DNA from: Leclercia adecarboxylata
GTDB taxonomy: Bacteria > Pseudomonadota > Gammaproteobacteria > Enterobacterales > Enterobacteriaceae
Assembly: GCF_006874705.1 (NCBI RefSeq)
Contig: NZ_CP035382.1
Location: forward strand, 1,736,001 to 1,800,000
DNA: 64,000 nt
Reading direction: 5' to 3'
Below, piece by piece: positions 11,874-22,973 of this stretch (positions are counted from its first letter, which is position 1; each line of letters opens with the position of its first letter). The translations under genes were made by a program, and so were the position numbers. A model generated the notes under the pieces. It made no database searches and had not been told where the DNA came from. It worked only from the letters and a program-made list of their open reading frames with translations.

Positions 11874-11965
11874 CTGACAAATATCAATTAACAATTGATG
11901 ATTTTGCCAACAATGCGTTTCGCGCGATATACTGAAATCACTCGCAGCAACTGAACCTTAAGCCT

Positions 11966-12451
11966 ATGAAATACGATACCTCTGAGCTTTGTGACATCTA
12001 CCAGGAAGATATCAACGTCGTAGAACCGCTGTTTTCCAACTTTGGAGGACGGTCATCGTTTGGCGGACAGATCATCACGGTGAAATGTTTTGAGGACAAC
12101 GGGTTGCTGTACGATCTGCTCGAACAGAACGGCCGTGGTCGCATTCTGCTGATTGACGGCGGCGGCTCCGTGCGTCGCGCATTAATCGATGCAGAACTTG
12201 CCCGTCTCGCCACGCAAAACGAGTGGGAAGGCATGGTGGTGTATGGCGCAGTGCGCCAGGTGGACGACCTTGAAGAGCTGGACATCGGCATTCAGGCGAT
12301 CGCCGCTATTCCGGTGGGTGCCGCAGGTGAAGGCATTGGCGAAAGCGACGTCCGCGTCAATTTCGGCGGGGTGACGTTCTTCTCCGGCGACCATCTGTAT
12401 GCCGATAACACCGGTATTATCCTGTCTGAAGATCCGCTGGATATTGAGTAA
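11966..12451 (+). CDS. rraA: Ribonuclease E activity regulator RraA
   Basis: Trimeric protein that binds RNase E and inhibits its endonuclease activity, shifting RNA abundance; formerly called MenG because of its position next to menA. It has 161 residues, as in E. coli. The G-G-x-S/R core [10 protein letters not shown] and [10 protein letters not shown] are visible. It has its own 92-bp upstream spacer and is followed by a REP element and a terminator shared with the convergent zapB. Confidence 0.96.
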   Translation: MKYDTSELCDIYQEDINVVEPLFSNFGGRSSFGGQIITVKCFEDNGLLYDLLEQNGRGRILLIDGGGSVRRALIDAELARLATQNEWEGMVVYGAVRQVDDLEELDIGIQAIAAIPVGAAGEGIGESDVRVNFGGVTFFSGDHLYADNTGIILSEDPLDIE

Positions 12452-12457
12452 CAAAAA

Positions 12458-12489
12458 GCCGGGTGGCGGCTTCGCCTTACCCGGCCTAC
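12458..12489. repeat. REP palindrome
   Basis: GCCGGGTGGCGGCTTCGCCT followed by TACCCGGCCTAC is an enterobacterial REP unit in the rraA 3' region. Near-identical copies occur at 27984, 22974 and 35499. Confidence 0.85.
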
Positions 12490-12516
12490 AAATTCTACTC
12501 TGCCTTTTGCAGAAAC

Positions 12517-12544
12517 AAAAAAAGCATCCTCAGGATGCTTTTTT
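12517..12544. terminator. Bidirectional terminator between rraA and zapB
   Basis: AAAAGCATCC, short loop, GGATGCTTTT with A- and T-runs on the two sides serves the convergent rraA and zapB genes. Confidence 0.9.
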
Positions 12545-12558
12545 ATGTCGAAAGAAAA

Positions 12559-12798
12559 TCACACTTCTTCCATACGTCCCAGCAGGGCGTGCAGACGATC
12601 CTGCCAGCCGGTCTGCTGTTCGCGCAGATGGTGGTTTTCACGCTCCAGCTCTTCACGACCTTGCTGAGCAGTCTGAATTTCCTGCGACAGCGCGTTGTTT
12701 TTTTCTTTCAGCTCTTCGATTTCCATCTGCAGCAGGGTGATGGTATCAATCGCCTGCTGTACTTTGGATTCCAGTTTCTCAAACACTTCTAAAGACAT
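12559..12798 (-). CDS. zapB: Cell division factor ZapB
   Basis: Small all-coiled-coil protein that stabilises the Z ring through ZapA and links it to MatP. The start is the ATG giving [18 protein letters not shown], behind CAGGAGAGG; the longer open frame to 12957 is unsupported. It has 79 residues, dominated by heptads of Leu/Ile/Glu/Gln. It diverges from glpF across 403 bp. Confidence 0.96.
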   Translation of the reverse strand: MSLEVFEKLESKVQQAIDTITLLQMEIEELKEKNNALSQEIQTAQQGREELERENHHLREQQTGWQDRLHALLGRMEEV

Positions 12799-13201
12799 AA
12801 TCCTACCTCTCCTGAATTTGCAAGGCGACGCTTTGACGTAAACGCGCACAACACCTGGTGTCGATTGTATGGAGCCCCGCCCTCCCTGTCCAGCGGCAGA
12901 CCGCGCAGATTGCGGTTTGCAACACTTTTCAGCCTCCTCCTGGTGCGTTCGCATCATATACCCCTAAATTGTTAACACTTTAGTTAATGGAATGCTTCAG
13001 CCCGCCTCCGCGTATAAACGCTAACGCACACTTAATGGCGCGTTATCGCTCATTTTGTTGACGCGGCACACACATTTTAATTTCGATATTTCTCGTTTTT
13101 GCTCGTTAACGATAAATTAACACTGTGTCTACAGGACATCGTGGCAAGAGTGACGATCGCTGCGATGACAATAACCATTAATTTTCTGTCAGGATCCGAT
13201 T
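12799..13201. other. 403-bp divergent spacer between zapB and glpF
   Basis: No coding region is supported here. The left part carries the zapB leader; the right part holds the glpFK control region with the GlpR-like operators annotated separately and an AGGA ribosome site before glpF. The middle is AT-rich. CRP sites are expected for glpFK, but I could not place one with confidence. Confidence 0.7.
13078..13117 (+). promoter_or_regulatory. Candidate tandem GlpR operators upstream of glpF
   Basis: TTTGCTCGTTAACGATAAAT at 13098-13117 matches about 12 of 15 core positions of the GlpR palindrome (GTTCGWTAWCGAACA). The adjacent 20 bp at 13078-13097, containing TTTCGATATTTCTCG, is a weaker second copy. 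GlpR represses glpFK in E. coli through tandem sites in this region. The placement is by pattern only. Confidence 0.55.
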
Positions 13202-14047
13202 ATGAGTGAAACATCAACCTTGAAAGGCCAGTGCATCGCAGAGTTCCTGGGTACTGGGTTGTTGATTTTCTTTGGCGTAGGATGCGTGGCGGCGCTGAAA
13301 GTAGCGGGCGCCAGCTTTGGGCAGTGGGAAATCAGCGTCATCTGGGGTCTGGGCGTGGCGATGGCCATCTACCTGACGGCGGGTGTTTCAGGTGCCCATC
13401 TTAACCCTGCGGTTACCATCGCGCTGTGGCTGTTTGCCTGCTTCGATAAACGCAAGGTTGTGCCCTTTATTGTGGCGCAGTTTGCCGGTGCCTTTTGTGC
13501 AGCGGCGTTAGTTTACGGGCTCTATTACAATCTGTTTATCGACTTCGAACAGACGCACCAGATGGTGCGTGGCAGTACCGAGAGCCTCGAGCTGGCCGGC
13601 ATCTTCTCAACCTATCCGAACCCGCATATTAACTTTGTGCAGGCCTTCGCGGTGGAGATGGTGATCACCGCTATCTTGATGGGCGTCATCATGGCGCTGG
13701 GTGATGACGGCAACGGCATTCCACGCGGCCCGCTGGCACCGCTGCTGATTGGTTTACTGATTGCGGTCATCGGCGCATCGATGGGACCACTGACCGGCTT
13801 CGCCATGAACCCGGCACGTGACCTGGGGCCGAAGACCTTTGCCTTCTTCGCGGGCTGGGGCAACGTGGCCTTTACCGGTGCGAAAGATATTCCCTACTTC
13901 CTGGTGCCCCTGTTCGGCCCGATCGTTGGGGCATCGCTGGGCGCATTCGGCTATCGTAAGCTGATTGGACGCCATCTGCCGTGCGACACCTGTGTGGTTG
14001 AGGAGAAAAAAAGCCTCTCCCCGACTGAATCAAAAGCTTCGCTGTAA
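13202..14047 (+). CDS. glpF: Glycerol facilitator GlpF
   Basis: Aquaglyceroporin in the inner membrane that lets glycerol diffuse in before phosphorylation by GlpK. It has 281 residues and six membrane helices plus two half-helices carrying the paired NPA motifs (GAHLNPAVT about residue 68 and FAMNPARD about 203), with the aquaglyceroporin-type Asp after the second NPA. First gene of glpFK, 21 bp before glpK. Confidence 0.98.
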   Translation: MSETSTLKGQCIAEFLGTGLLIFFGVGCVAALKVAGASFGQWEISVIWGLGVAMAIYLTAGVSGAHLNPAVTIALWLFACFDKRKVVPFIVAQFAGAFCAAALVYGLYYNLFIDFEQTHQMVRGSTESLELAGIFSTYPNPHINFVQAFAVEMVITAILMGVIMALGDDGNGIPRGPLAPLLIGLLIAVIGASMGPLTGFAMNPARDLGPKTFAFFAGWGNVAFTGAKDIPYFLVPLFGPIVGASLGAFGYRKLIGRHLPCDTCVVEEKKSLSPTESKASL

Positions 14048-15580
<1,533 letters not shown>

Positions 15581-15593
15581 TCCACTTCACATT

Positions 15594-15616
15594 CCCTCTC
15601 CCTTTGGGGAGAGGGG
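15594..15616. repeat. Small inverted repeat between glpK and glpX
   Basis: CCCTCTCC, loop, GGAGAGGG palindrome in the 106-bp glpK-glpX spacer. A similar CTCTCC/GGAGAG palindrome occurs at about 37499-37523 before the rhamnose ABC ATPase gene, so this may be a small dispersed repeat that can act as an mRNA-stabilising hairpin. Confidence 0.6.
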
Positions 15617-15686
15617 TCCTCAGCCCGCACCCCGCCCCACTCTGTGATAAACTTCGTGCAATTCCTTTTGACCGCACGAGTACCCA

Positions 15687-16697
15687 ATGAAACGTGAACT
15701 TGCTATCGAATTTTCCCGCGTGACCGAAGCCGCCGCTCTGGCGGGCTACAAGTGGCTTGGCCGTGGCGACAAAAATATCGCCGACGGTGCAGCCGTCCAT
15801 GCCATGCGCATTATGCTTAACCAGGTCAATATTGACGGCACCATCGTGATTGGTGAAGGCGAAATCGACGAAGCGCCAATGCTGTTTATCGGTGAAAAAG
15901 TCGGGACCGGCAAGGGAGACGCGGTGGATATCGCCGTCGACCCGATTGAAGGCACCCGCATGACCGCCATGGGTCAGGCTAACGCCCTGGCCGTACTGGC
16001 CGTGGGCGACAAAGGCACCTTCCTCAACGCGCCTGATATGTATATGGAGAAGCTGATTGTCGGGCCGGGCGCCAAAGGGGTTATCGACCTCAACCTGCCG
16101 CTGGCGGACAACCTGCGTAACATCGCCGCCGCGCTCAATAAACCGCTGAGCGAACTGACGGTCACCATCCTGGCCAAACCGCGTCATGATGTCACCATCG
16201 CCCATATGCAGCAGCTGGGCGTGCGCGTCTTTGCTATTCCCGATGGCGACGTGGCAGCCTCCATCCTTACCTGCATGCCGGACAGCGAAGTGGACGTGCT
16301 GTACGGCATCGGCGGCGCGCCGGAAGGGGTGGTTTCTGCCGCAGTGATCCGCGCCCTCGACGGTGACATGCAGGGTCGTCTGCTGGCCCGCCATGAAGTG
16401 AAAGGCGACAGCGAAGAGAACCGCCGTATCGGTGAACAGGAGCTGGCCCGCTGCGCCGCGATGGGCATCGAGGCCAATACCGTGCTGCGTCTGGATGATA
16501 TGGCGCGCAACGATAACGTCGTCTTCTCGGCCACCGGTATCACCAAAGGCGATCTGCTGGACGGCATCACCCGCAAAGGCAATATGGCGACCACCGAAAC
16601 GCTGCTGATCCGCGGTAAATCACGCACCATTCGCCGCATCCAGTCGATTCACTATCTCGACCGCAAAGATCCCGACGTGCAGACTCACATTCTGTAA
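15687..16697 (+). CDS. glpX: Class II fructose-1,6-bisphosphatase GlpX
   Basis: Hydrolyses fructose 1,6-bisphosphate to fructose 6-phosphate for gluconeogenesis, here from glycerol. It has 336 residues, as in E. coli. The metal-binding segments GEGEIDEAPM and VDPIEGTRMT typify class II enzymes. It lies 106 bp downstream of glpK in the same direction, so it is partly co-expressed with the glycerol operon, as in E. coli. Confidence 0.97.
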   Translation: MKRELAIEFSRVTEAAALAGYKWLGRGDKNIADGAAVHAMRIMLNQVNIDGTIVIGEGEIDEAPMLFIGEKVGTGKGDAVDIAVDPIEGTRMTAMGQANALAVLAVGDKGTFLNAPDMYMEKLIVGPGAKGVIDLNLPLADNLRNIAAALNKPLSELTVTILAKPRHDVTIAHMQQLGVRVFAIPDGDVAASILTCMPDSEVDVLYGIGGAPEGVVSAAVIRALDGDMQGRLLARHEVKGDSEENRRIGEQELARCAAMGIEANTVLRLDDMARNDNVVFSATGITKGDLLDGITRKGNMATTETLLIRGKSRTIRRIQSIHYLDRKDPDVQTHIL

Positions 16698-16793
16698 AAC
16701 CGTTTGATCAATTGAGCTTTCCGGCCCGCACGGGCTGGAAATCTCTCTCTCAGGTAAGGAAGATAGAACCCGAGATCAGTACAGGAGAACATC

Positions 16794-17540
16794 ATGGCAG
16801 ACTGGGTAACAGGTAAAGTCAAAAAGGTAGAGTTCTGGACCGATGCGCTATTTAGTCTTACCGTCAATGCGCCCATCCATCCCTTCACGGCCGGACAATT
16901 CGCCAAGCTAGGGCTGGAAATCGACGGTGAACGCGTGCAGCGCGCCTACTCCTATGTCAACCCGCCGGATAACCCGGATCTCGAGTTCTATCTTGTCACC
17001 GTTCCCGATGGCAAACTCAGCCCGCGCCTGGCGGCCCTCAAACCCGGCGACGAGATCCAGATAGTCAGTGAAGCCGCAGGCTTCTTCGTGCTGGATGAAG
17101 TGCCGGACTGCGACACCCTGTGGATGCTGGCGACCGGTACCGCCATCGGCCCGTACCTTTCGATCCTGCAATACGGGAAAGACCTGGAGCGTTTTAAAAA
17201 TATCGTGCTGGTGCATGCCGCACGCTATGCCGCGGACCTGAGCTACCTGCCGCAGATGCTGGAGTTGCAGCAACGCTATGAAGGGAAAGTGAAAATTCAG
17301 ACGGTGGTGAGCCGTGAAACGGTGGCGGGCTCACTGACCGGCCGCGTGCCGGCCCTGATTGAAAGCGGTGAACTGGAAGCTGCGGTTGGCCTGCCGATGA
17401 CGGCCGAGAGCAGCCATGTCATGCTGTGCGGCAACCCGCAGATGGTGCGCGACACTCAACAGCTGCTGAAAGAGACCCGGCAGATGACCAAACATTTACG
17501 CCGCCGTCCGGGCCATATGACTGCAGAACACTACTGGTAA
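16794..17540 (+). CDS. fpr: Ferredoxin/flavodoxin-NADP+ reductase
   Basis: FAD enzyme passing NADPH electrons to flavodoxin and ferredoxin; SoxRS-regulated in E. coli. It has 248 residues. The FAD-binding RAYSYVN and NADP-binding GTGTAIGPYLS motifs are present, with the bacterial subclass I C-terminal Tyr-Trp (EHYW). Its stop codon directly abuts the stop of the convergent yiiR, whereas E. coli K-12 has yiiS and uspD between them. Confidence 0.97.
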   Translation: MADWVTGKVKKVEFWTDALFSLTVNAPIHPFTAGQFAKLGLEIDGERVQRAYSYVNPPDNPDLEFYLVTVPDGKLSPRLAALKPGDEIQIVSEAAGFFVLDEVPDCDTLWMLATGTAIGPYLSILQYGKDLERFKNIVLVHAARYAADLSYLPQMLELQQRYEGKVKIQTVVSRETVAGSLTGRVPALIESGELEAAVGLPMTAESSHVMLCGNPQMVRDTQQLLKETRQMTKHLRRRPGHMTAEHYW

Positions 17541-17960
17541 TTAGCGGTACTTTACGTCGATCGTATCTTTACCGTATTTATTCTCGCCCTGGGTGCCCAC
17601 GAACGCGCCCAGGTCGACAATAATCATCACAAAAATAATGGTAGGGATCAGCCTGCCAACCGCCCACGGCAGCATGGAGGGCAGCATCGACCAGTTGCCC
17701 GCCAGCAGCATCCACGCCAGCACCACCAGCAGCGACCACAGCCCCGAGCGGCCACGATCGTGCAGACGTTTCACTAACACCGCCGCGGTCGGCCACAGCA
17801 GCGAAACCAGCGCGAATGCCGCCGTCTGGGTATTCAGCCACGCGTTATTCGCAAAAATAAACAGACCCAGCATGGCGACAATCCATACGCCAATCCAGAT
17901 CCAGAAATCACGGCGTCCAATACGCCCTTTGAATGAAAACAACCACTGCTGTATGGTCAT
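17541..17960 (-). CDS. yiiR: DUF805 inner-membrane protein YiiR
   Basis: A 139-residue membrane protein with an N-terminal FKGRIGRRDFWIW segment and LVKRLHDRGRSG motif, both typical of DUF805, and about four hydrophobic helices. No function is established. Its last base touches the last base of fpr (zero-gap convergent genes), so there is no room for a terminator between them. Confidence 0.9.
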   Translation of the reverse strand: MTIQQWLFSFKGRIGRRDFWIWIGVWIVAMLGLFIFANNAWLNTQTAAFALVSLLWPTAAVLVKRLHDRGRSGLWSLLVVLAWMLLAGNWSMLPSMLPWAVGRLIPTIIFVMIIVDLGAFVGTQGENKYGKDTIDVKYR

Positions 17961-18072
17961 GTCAGGTTCCTTAAAATCATTGCGGAGCGTAGTTTACCCT
18001 GGAGTCGCATCCTTTTGACAAGCCAGCCAGATATCGTTTTAATCGTGACAGTAACATTCAGAGACTTTATTG

Positions 18073-18672
18073 ATGAAGATGTGGTTTCACCTTATTTGGC
18101 TGGGTTTAACACTGTCGTGCGCGAGCGTTTCTCTGCGCGCTGCCGAGACCTCCGCACCTGCCACTGCCCCCTACGTGATGCCGGGCGCGCCGTCGTTTGA
18201 TCAATCCATTAGCCTGTTCCGCGAGGCCTTCAACAGCGCTAACCCTGGCCTGTCGCTGAATGAGTTTCGCGCCATCGATGGTGCCCGCGATACCCCCAAC
18301 CTGACCCGTGCCGCCAGCAAGATTAACGAGAATCTGTACGCCTCAACGGCGCTGGAGCGTGGAACGCTCAAAATTAAGAGTATGCAGATTACCTGGTTGC
18401 CGATTCAGGGGCCTGAGCAAAAGGCCGCCAAAGCCAAAGCGCTGGAGTATATGAGCGCCATTTTACGGGCGTTCACCCCGGCGTTAACCAAATCACAAAG
18501 CCAGCAAAAGCTGCAAAAGCTGCTGGCTGCCGGTAAAAACAAACGTTATTACGCCGAAACGGAAGGCGCGGTTCGCTATGTGGTGGCAGATAACGGCGAA
18601 AAGGGGCTGACCTTCGCTGTTGAACCGATTAAGCTGGCGTTATCTGAGACCCTCGGCGGGGCGAATTCATGA
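18073..18672 (+). CDS. yiiQ: DUF1454 family exported protein YiiQ
   Basis: A 199-residue protein of unknown function with a signal peptide (hydrophobic residues about 5-22, then LRAAETS). The conserved DUF1454 core includes NLTRAASKINENLYASTALE and VADNGEKGLTFAVEPIKLAL. The ATG at 18073 is preferred over the adjacent TTG at 18070 because it gives exactly the E. coli length. It lies just upstream of tpiA. Confidence 0.92.
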   Translation: MKMWFHLIWLGLTLSCASVSLRAAETSAPATAPYVMPGAPSFDQSISLFREAFNSANPGLSLNEFRAIDGARDTPNLTRAASKINENLYASTALERGTLKIKSMQITWLPIQGPEQKAAKAKALEYMSAILRAFTPALTKSQSQQKLQKLLAAGKNKRYYAETEGAVRYVVADNGEKGLTFAVEPIKLALSETLGGANS

Positions 18673-18779
18673 CAAAAAGCAAAGCCTTTCGAGGGAAAAT
18701 CTCTATACTGATTCACAGACCATGCTGCCCAGCCGGGTGGCCATATTCCTTAATTCGCTCTTGAGCGTGGAGAATTGAA

Positions 18780-19547
18780 ATGCGACATCCTTTAGTGATG
18801 GGTAACTGGAAACTGAACGGCAGCCGCCACATGGTAAACGAGTTGGTAGCTAACCTGCGTAAAGAGCTGGCTGGCGTGACTGGCTGTGCTGTTGCGATCG
18901 CTCCGCCGGACATGTACCTGGATATGGCTAAACACGCCGCTGACGGCAGCCACATCGTTCTGGGTGCGCAGAACGTTGACGTTAACCTGTCTGGCGCGTT
19001 CACCGGTGAAACCTCCGCTGAAATGCTGAAAGATATCGGCGCAAAATACATCATCATCGGCCACTCTGAGCGTCGTACCTACCACAAAGAGTCCGACGAA
19101 TTCATCGCTAAAAAATTCGCGGTACTGAAAGAGCAGGGTCTGATCCCGGTTCTGTGCATCGGTGAAACCGAAGCTGAAAACGAAGCGGGCAAAACTGAAG
19201 AAGTGTGCGCACGCCAGATCGACGCAGTGCTGACCACTCAGGGCGCGAGCGCGTTCGAAGGCGCGGTCATTGCTTACGAGCCAGTATGGGCGATCGGTAC
19301 CGGCAAATCTGCAACCCCAGCTCAGGCTCAGGCGGTTCACAAATTCATCCGTGACCATATTGCTAAAGCAGACGCGAAAGTGGCTGAGCAAGTAATCATC
19401 CAGTACGGCGGTTCCGTAAACGCAGCGAACGCAGCAGAGCTGTTCACCCAGCCGGACATCGACGGCGCGCTGGTTGGCGGCGCATCCCTGAAAGCAGACG
19501 CTTTCGCGGTGATCGTTAAAGCAGCAGAAGCGGCTAAACAGGCGTAA
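18780..19547 (+). CDS. tpiA: Triose-phosphate isomerase
   Basis: Interconverts dihydroxyacetone phosphate and glyceraldehyde 3-phosphate. It has 255 residues. The catalytic residues sit in the family motifs: N9 and K11 in GNWKLNGS, His in IIGHSERR (about 95) and Glu in [11 protein letters not shown] (about 167); the phosphate loop YGGSVNAAN is intact. Codon choice is strongly biased toward preferred codons, as expected for an abundant glycolytic enzyme. Confidence 0.98.
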   Translation: MRHPLVMGNWKLNGSRHMVNELVANLRKELAGVTGCAVAIAPPDMYLDMAKHAADGSHIVLGAQNVDVNLSGAFTGETSAEMLKDIGAKYIIIGHSERRTYHKESDEFIAKKFAVLKEQGLIPVLCIGETEAENEAGKTEEVCARQIDAVLTTQGASAFEGAVIAYEPVWAIGTGKSATPAQAQAVHKFIRDHIAKADAKVAEQVIIQYGGSVNAANAAELFTQPDIDGALVGGASLKADAFAVIVKAAEAAKQA

Positions 19548-19556
19548 AAAACCTTT

Positions 19557-19628
19557 GCGGCGGGTGGCGCTTCGCTAACCCGCCCTAGGGTTCTCCAGGC
19601 CCGGTAAGCGCAAGCGCCACCGGGCTTT
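19557..19628. repeat. Paired REP-like palindromes downstream of tpiA
   Basis: CGGGTGGCGCTTCGCTAACCCG, joined by a short linker to an inverted CCCGGTAAGCGCAAGCGCCACCGGGC copy shown here only as half-motifs CCCGGTAAGCG and CGCCACCGGGC, ends in a T-run. It is probably both a BIME and the transcription terminator for tpiA, convergent with the transporter gene at 19630. Confidence 0.8.
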
Positions 19629-19629
19629 T

Positions 19630-20934
19630 TTACAGCCGTCCCAGGATACTAAACCACAGATAATCCAGCGGCAGCAGCACCAGATAGGTTGCCACCGCTA
19701 GCGCCAGGCAGAGCAGCATCCCCGCCCGCGCAGGCACTCTTCCCAGCCCCATCGCCACCACTATCGGCGACGCCTGATACGGCAGCAGCGGCGTGGAGTA
19801 TCCCAGCACCTGAATCATAATCACCGACAATAACGGGAAGCCGGTGGCGTCCGAGAAGCTTTGCGCCAGAGTGGTATACAGCGCCGGAACACCGTTGGCG
19901 GTCATGATAAAATTCAGCGCGGTAGTGATGCCGGTTAACGCCAGGAAACTGGTGAAGGGCGCGTCGGCATCCAGCGGCATCACCCGCATCAGCGCCTCGC
20001 CCACGGCACTGCCGATCCCGGTCTGCGTCACGGTGATCGCCAGCCCGAGAATGCCCGCCACGTAAATACAGGTGCGCATGTTCACCCCGGCCGAGAACTC
20101 CTCGCCGGTGATAAAACCAATTCGCGGCAGCATCACCACCAGCGATGCCGCAAGCCCGGTCCATGCCGGGCCGATACCGTGCCAGCTCTCCGTCACCCAC
20201 ATCACCAGTACTACCGCCAGCAGCCAGGCGAGGCGCTTTTCGTCACGGCCCATGGGCTCCGGCGGAGACAGATCTTTTGCCGGTTTGGGGGCGCCGGGAA
20301 ACAGCCAGCAGATCAGGCCGATCAGAATCAGGCCCTTGAGAATGCCCAGCACCGGGGTGTGCAGCAGCAGGTACGGAACATAGTTGAGATGAATACCATA
20401 CGACCCTTCCGCCGCCCCGCTCATTACCAGATTAGGTACGTTAGCCGGGAGGATAGTGGCCGACAGCTGGAAAGTGCCAAATCCCACCGCCAGCGCCAGA
20501 CCAAACCACGCCCGGGAGCCATCGGCAATGCCCGCCCGCTTCGCCATCGCCGCCACAATCGGCATCAGCAGCGCGATGCGCCCCATGTTGGAGGGCATCA
20601 CAAACGCCAGCGCATAGGTAAGCAGCACGACGCTGGCCACCATCAGCGGCCAGGAGTCGGTCAGCCTGGACGATAATGCCCGCGCGGCTCTGTCCGCCAG
20701 CCCGGTTTTACGGATCGCCACGCCCAGCACAAACCCGCTGAACACCAGCCAGAATGCCGACGAGGCAAACCCGCCGAATATCACCTCCGGCGGCGCAATT
20801 TTGGCGATCATCGCTGCGGTAAAGAACAGCAGCGCGGTGAGGAATTCCGGCAACAGCGAGGTCGCCCACAGGATGATGGTGACGACGATAATCAGCGAGG
20901 GCAGAAACAGCGGGTGAGTGATCCAGAGCGACAT
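19630..20934 (-). CDS. SLC13/DASS-type permease (ion-transporter superfamily)
   Basis: A 434-residue polytopic inner-membrane protein with about 11-12 hydrophobic helices in two repeats. It resembles the sodium:dicarboxylate/sulfate symporter group: PSNMGRIALLMPI in the first half and MTANGVPALYTTL in the second occupy the positions of the paired SNT cation-binding motifs, but the second is TANG rather than SNT. Substrate is unknown. ATG start behind CAGGAGACA. It stands between tpiA and cdh, a place with no gene in E. coli K-12, and ends at the tpiA REP/terminator. The neighbouring sulfate-binding gene sbp does not by itself make this a sulfate carrier. Confidence 0.8.
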   Translation of the reverse strand: MSLWITHPLFLPSLIIVVTIILWATSLLPEFLTALLFFTAAMIAKIAPPEVIFGGFASSAFWLVFSGFVLGVAIRKTGLADRAARALSSRLTDSWPLMVASVVLLTYALAFVMPSNMGRIALLMPIVAAMAKRAGIADGSRAWFGLALAVGFGTFQLSATILPANVPNLVMSGAAEGSYGIHLNYVPYLLLHTPVLGILKGLILIGLICWLFPGAPKPAKDLSPPEPMGRDEKRLAWLLAVVLVMWVTESWHGIGPAWTGLAASLVVMLPRIGFITGEEFSAGVNMRTCIYVAGILGLAITVTQTGIGSAVGEALMRVMPLDADAPFTSFLALTGITTALNFIMTANGVPALYTTLAQSFSDATGFPLLSVIMIQVLGYSTPLLPYQASPIVVAMGLGRVPARAGMLLCLALAVATYLVLLPLDYLWFSILGRL

Positions 20935-21007
20935 GCCTGTCTCCTGTAGAATTTTTCAGCAAGTCTACGGCGGCAGGCAGCGGGAGTAAACGCTATTTAT
21001 GGTGGGG

Positions 21008-21751
21008 TCAATTCAGGATATGACATTGATGATCCTGCAATTCCTCAGCGGAGGCCAGGTTGAACGTCAGCAGATTGCGCTCGGTCGCCAGCAGGACAAA
21101 AGAGCCGTCCGCCTGCTGCGCCATCGCCAGCGCAAAGCGTCCCATATGGTCGCGCGCTTCCGGCAGCTCTTCTGCCAGCATCATAAATGGGCTGCGTTTC
21201 ACCAGCTCCGCTTCCGTCACCCGACGCGCCAGATACTCGTGCCCTTTCAGCCCACCGGGAAACGGCAGCCATTGGGTGCTGATTTGCCCCTGATGAGTAT
21301 TGAGCTTCTCGCGCACGTCCGGCCGCAGGCACGAGATATGGATATGAAAATGATTTTGCGTACGGCCCGTTGGGGAGTTAATGGTCAGGGAAATGGCGCT
21401 GTCAGGCACTTTGGCACCCCGCTTCATGCTCATAAAGTTGCGCGACTGCCACGCCAGCCAGAAGAAGTTCGGCGTATAGGCCTCAGTCAGAAGCGGGCTT
21501 TCGGTGCCGTTGATGCGGTACGTTGGCATCAGAAGATATTGCAGGGGGCCGTTGCGGTCTTTGAATACCACATATCCCGCATCCCTCTTCACCAGGACAC
21601 AGGGCGCCGGGTTACGGTTTTGCATCTGATTGGGTACACACTGGTCGAGAACGATATGCCGTAATGCGTTTGGGTTACCCGACTTCATCCAGAACCAGCC
21701 CCCCGCGGCAAGCGCGATGAGGATCAGTGCCAGCACAATTATTTTTTTCAC
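21008..21751 (-). CDS. cdh: CDP-diacylglycerol diphosphatase
   Basis: Hydrolyses CDP-diacylglycerol to phosphatidate and CMP; inner-membrane anchored by an N-terminal helix ([20 protein letters not shown]). The HIT-like NHFHIHISC motif carries the catalytic histidines. I chose the GTG at 21751, preceded by an AGGGA ribosome site, giving 247 residues (E. coli 251); an in-frame TTG at 21808 would add 19 residues overlapping the sbp terminator. Neighbour to sbp in the same direction, separated by a terminator. Confidence 0.92.
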   Translation of the reverse strand: MKKIIVLALILIALAAGGWFWMKSGNPNALRHIVLDQCVPNQMQNRNPAPCVLVKRDAGYVVFKDRNGPLQYLLMPTYRINGTESPLLTEAYTPNFFWLAWQSRNFMSMKRGAKVPDSAISLTINSPTGRTQNHFHIHISCLRPDVREKLNTHQGQISTQWLPFPGGLKGHEYLARRVTEAELVKRSPFMMLAEELPEARDHMGRFALAMAQQADGSFVLLATERNLLTFNLASAEELQDHQCHILN

Positions 21752-21806
21752 AACGCGTTCCCTGTATCCGGTTGAACCAAAAGAGTAACGCACTTTGATG
21801 ACAAAC

Positions 21807-21843
21807 AAAAAAGCCCGGCAGTATGATTCTGCCGGGCTTTTTA
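21807..21843 (-). terminator. sbp terminator
   Basis: AAAAGCCCGGCAG, loop, CTGCCGGGCTTTT is a strong stem with A/T runs downstream of the leftward sbp gene. Because it overlaps a possible early start of cdh, it supports the shorter cdh start. Confidence 0.88.
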
Positions 21844-21857
21844 AACGCTATGGGTGA

Positions 21858-22847
21858 TTAACGTTTGCTGATCTGATCGAAGGTGCCGCCATTCGAGAAG
21901 TGATCTTTCTGCGCTTTGGTCCAGCCGCCAAACTCTTCATCGATAGTGAACAGCTTCAGTTTCGGGAATTCGTTCTCATACTTCTTCGCCACCGCTTCAT
22001 CACGTGGACGATAGAAATTCTTCGCGGCGATCTCCTGACCTTCCGGGGTGTAAAGGTACTTCAGATAGGCTTCCGCCACGGCCTGGGTGCCTTTCTTATC
22101 CGCCACTTTGTCGACCACAGAGACGGTCGGCTCAGCCAGAATCGATTCGCTTGGGGTCACGATTTCAAACTTGTCTTTACCCAGCTCGTTGGTCGCCAGC
22201 AGCGCTTCGTTTTCCCATGCAATCAGCACATCGCCAATGCCGCGTTCAACAAAGGTGTTGGTTGCGCCACGCGCGCCGGAGTCCAGCACTTCAACGTTTT
22301 TAAACAGCGATTTCACGAAGTCCTGGGCTTTGGCCTGATCGCCATTGTTGTGGTGCAGGGCGTAGCCCCAGGCTGCAAGATAGTTCCAGCGCGCGCCGCC
22401 GGAGCTTTTCGGGTTCGGGGTAATCACGGAAACGCCCGGCTTAATCAGGTCGTTCCAGTCGTGGATCTGTTTCGGGTTGCCTTTACGCACCAGGAAAACG
22501 ATGGTGGAGGTGTATGGCGCAGAGTTGTCTGGCAGACGTTTGATCCAGTTTTTATCGATACGACCGCGTTCCGCAATGGCGTCCACGTCGTACGCCAGCG
22601 CCAGAGTCACGACATCGGCTTCAATACCGTTAATCACCGAGGTCGCCTGCTTGCCGGAGCCGCCATGCGACTGACGAATCACCACGTTATCGCCGGTTTC
22701 CTGTTTCCAGTGTGCGGCAAACGCTTTGTTGTACTGTTCGTACAGTTCACGTGTCGGATCGTAAGACACGTTCAGTAACTGGATATCCTTTGCAAGAACG
22801 CTGGTCGATGCCAGCAATAAAGTTAACCCCACGCCCCACTTGTTCAT
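21858..22847 (-). CDS. sbp: Periplasmic sulfate-binding protein Sbp
   Basis: Delivers sulfate to the CysTWA ABC importer in E. coli. It has 329 residues with a signal peptide cleaved near VLA-KDIQ (residue 19). The family landmarks [27 protein letters not shown] and [21 protein letters not shown] that line the sulfate pocket are intact (the last given at its known location about 135-156). Regulation by CysB is expected, but I did not identify a site. Confidence 0.96.
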   Translation of the reverse strand: MNKWGVGLTLLLASTSVLAKDIQLLNVSYDPTRELYEQYNKAFAAHWKQETGDNVVIRQSHGGSGKQATSVINGIEADVVTLALAYDVDAIAERGRIDKNWIKRLPDNSAPYTSTIVFLVRKGNPKQIHDWNDLIKPGVSVITPNPKSSGGARWNYLAAWGYALHHNNGDQAKAQDFVKSLFKNVEVLDSGARGATNTFVERGIGDVLIAWENEALLATNELGKDKFEIVTPSESILAEPTVSVVDKVADKKGTQAVAEAYLKYLYTPEGQEIAAKNFYRPRDEAVAKKYENEFPKLKLFTIDEEFGGWTKAQKDHFSNGGTFDQISKR

Positions 22848-22973
22848 CGTCCCACTCTCTTAATGTTGTGTTTGATGAATGCAGCGTGCCAGAAAGGAAA
22901 CCAATGATTAAAGAATAAAAAAAGATTGGCTATAACTTCAGGGAATAAAAAGCGGTATTGTGCACATAAAAAA

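Noticed and set aside
20179..20676. A 165-codon plus-strand frame inside the SLC13 gene
   Set aside because: Antisense to a membrane protein gene, Gln/Arg/His-rich, no domain.
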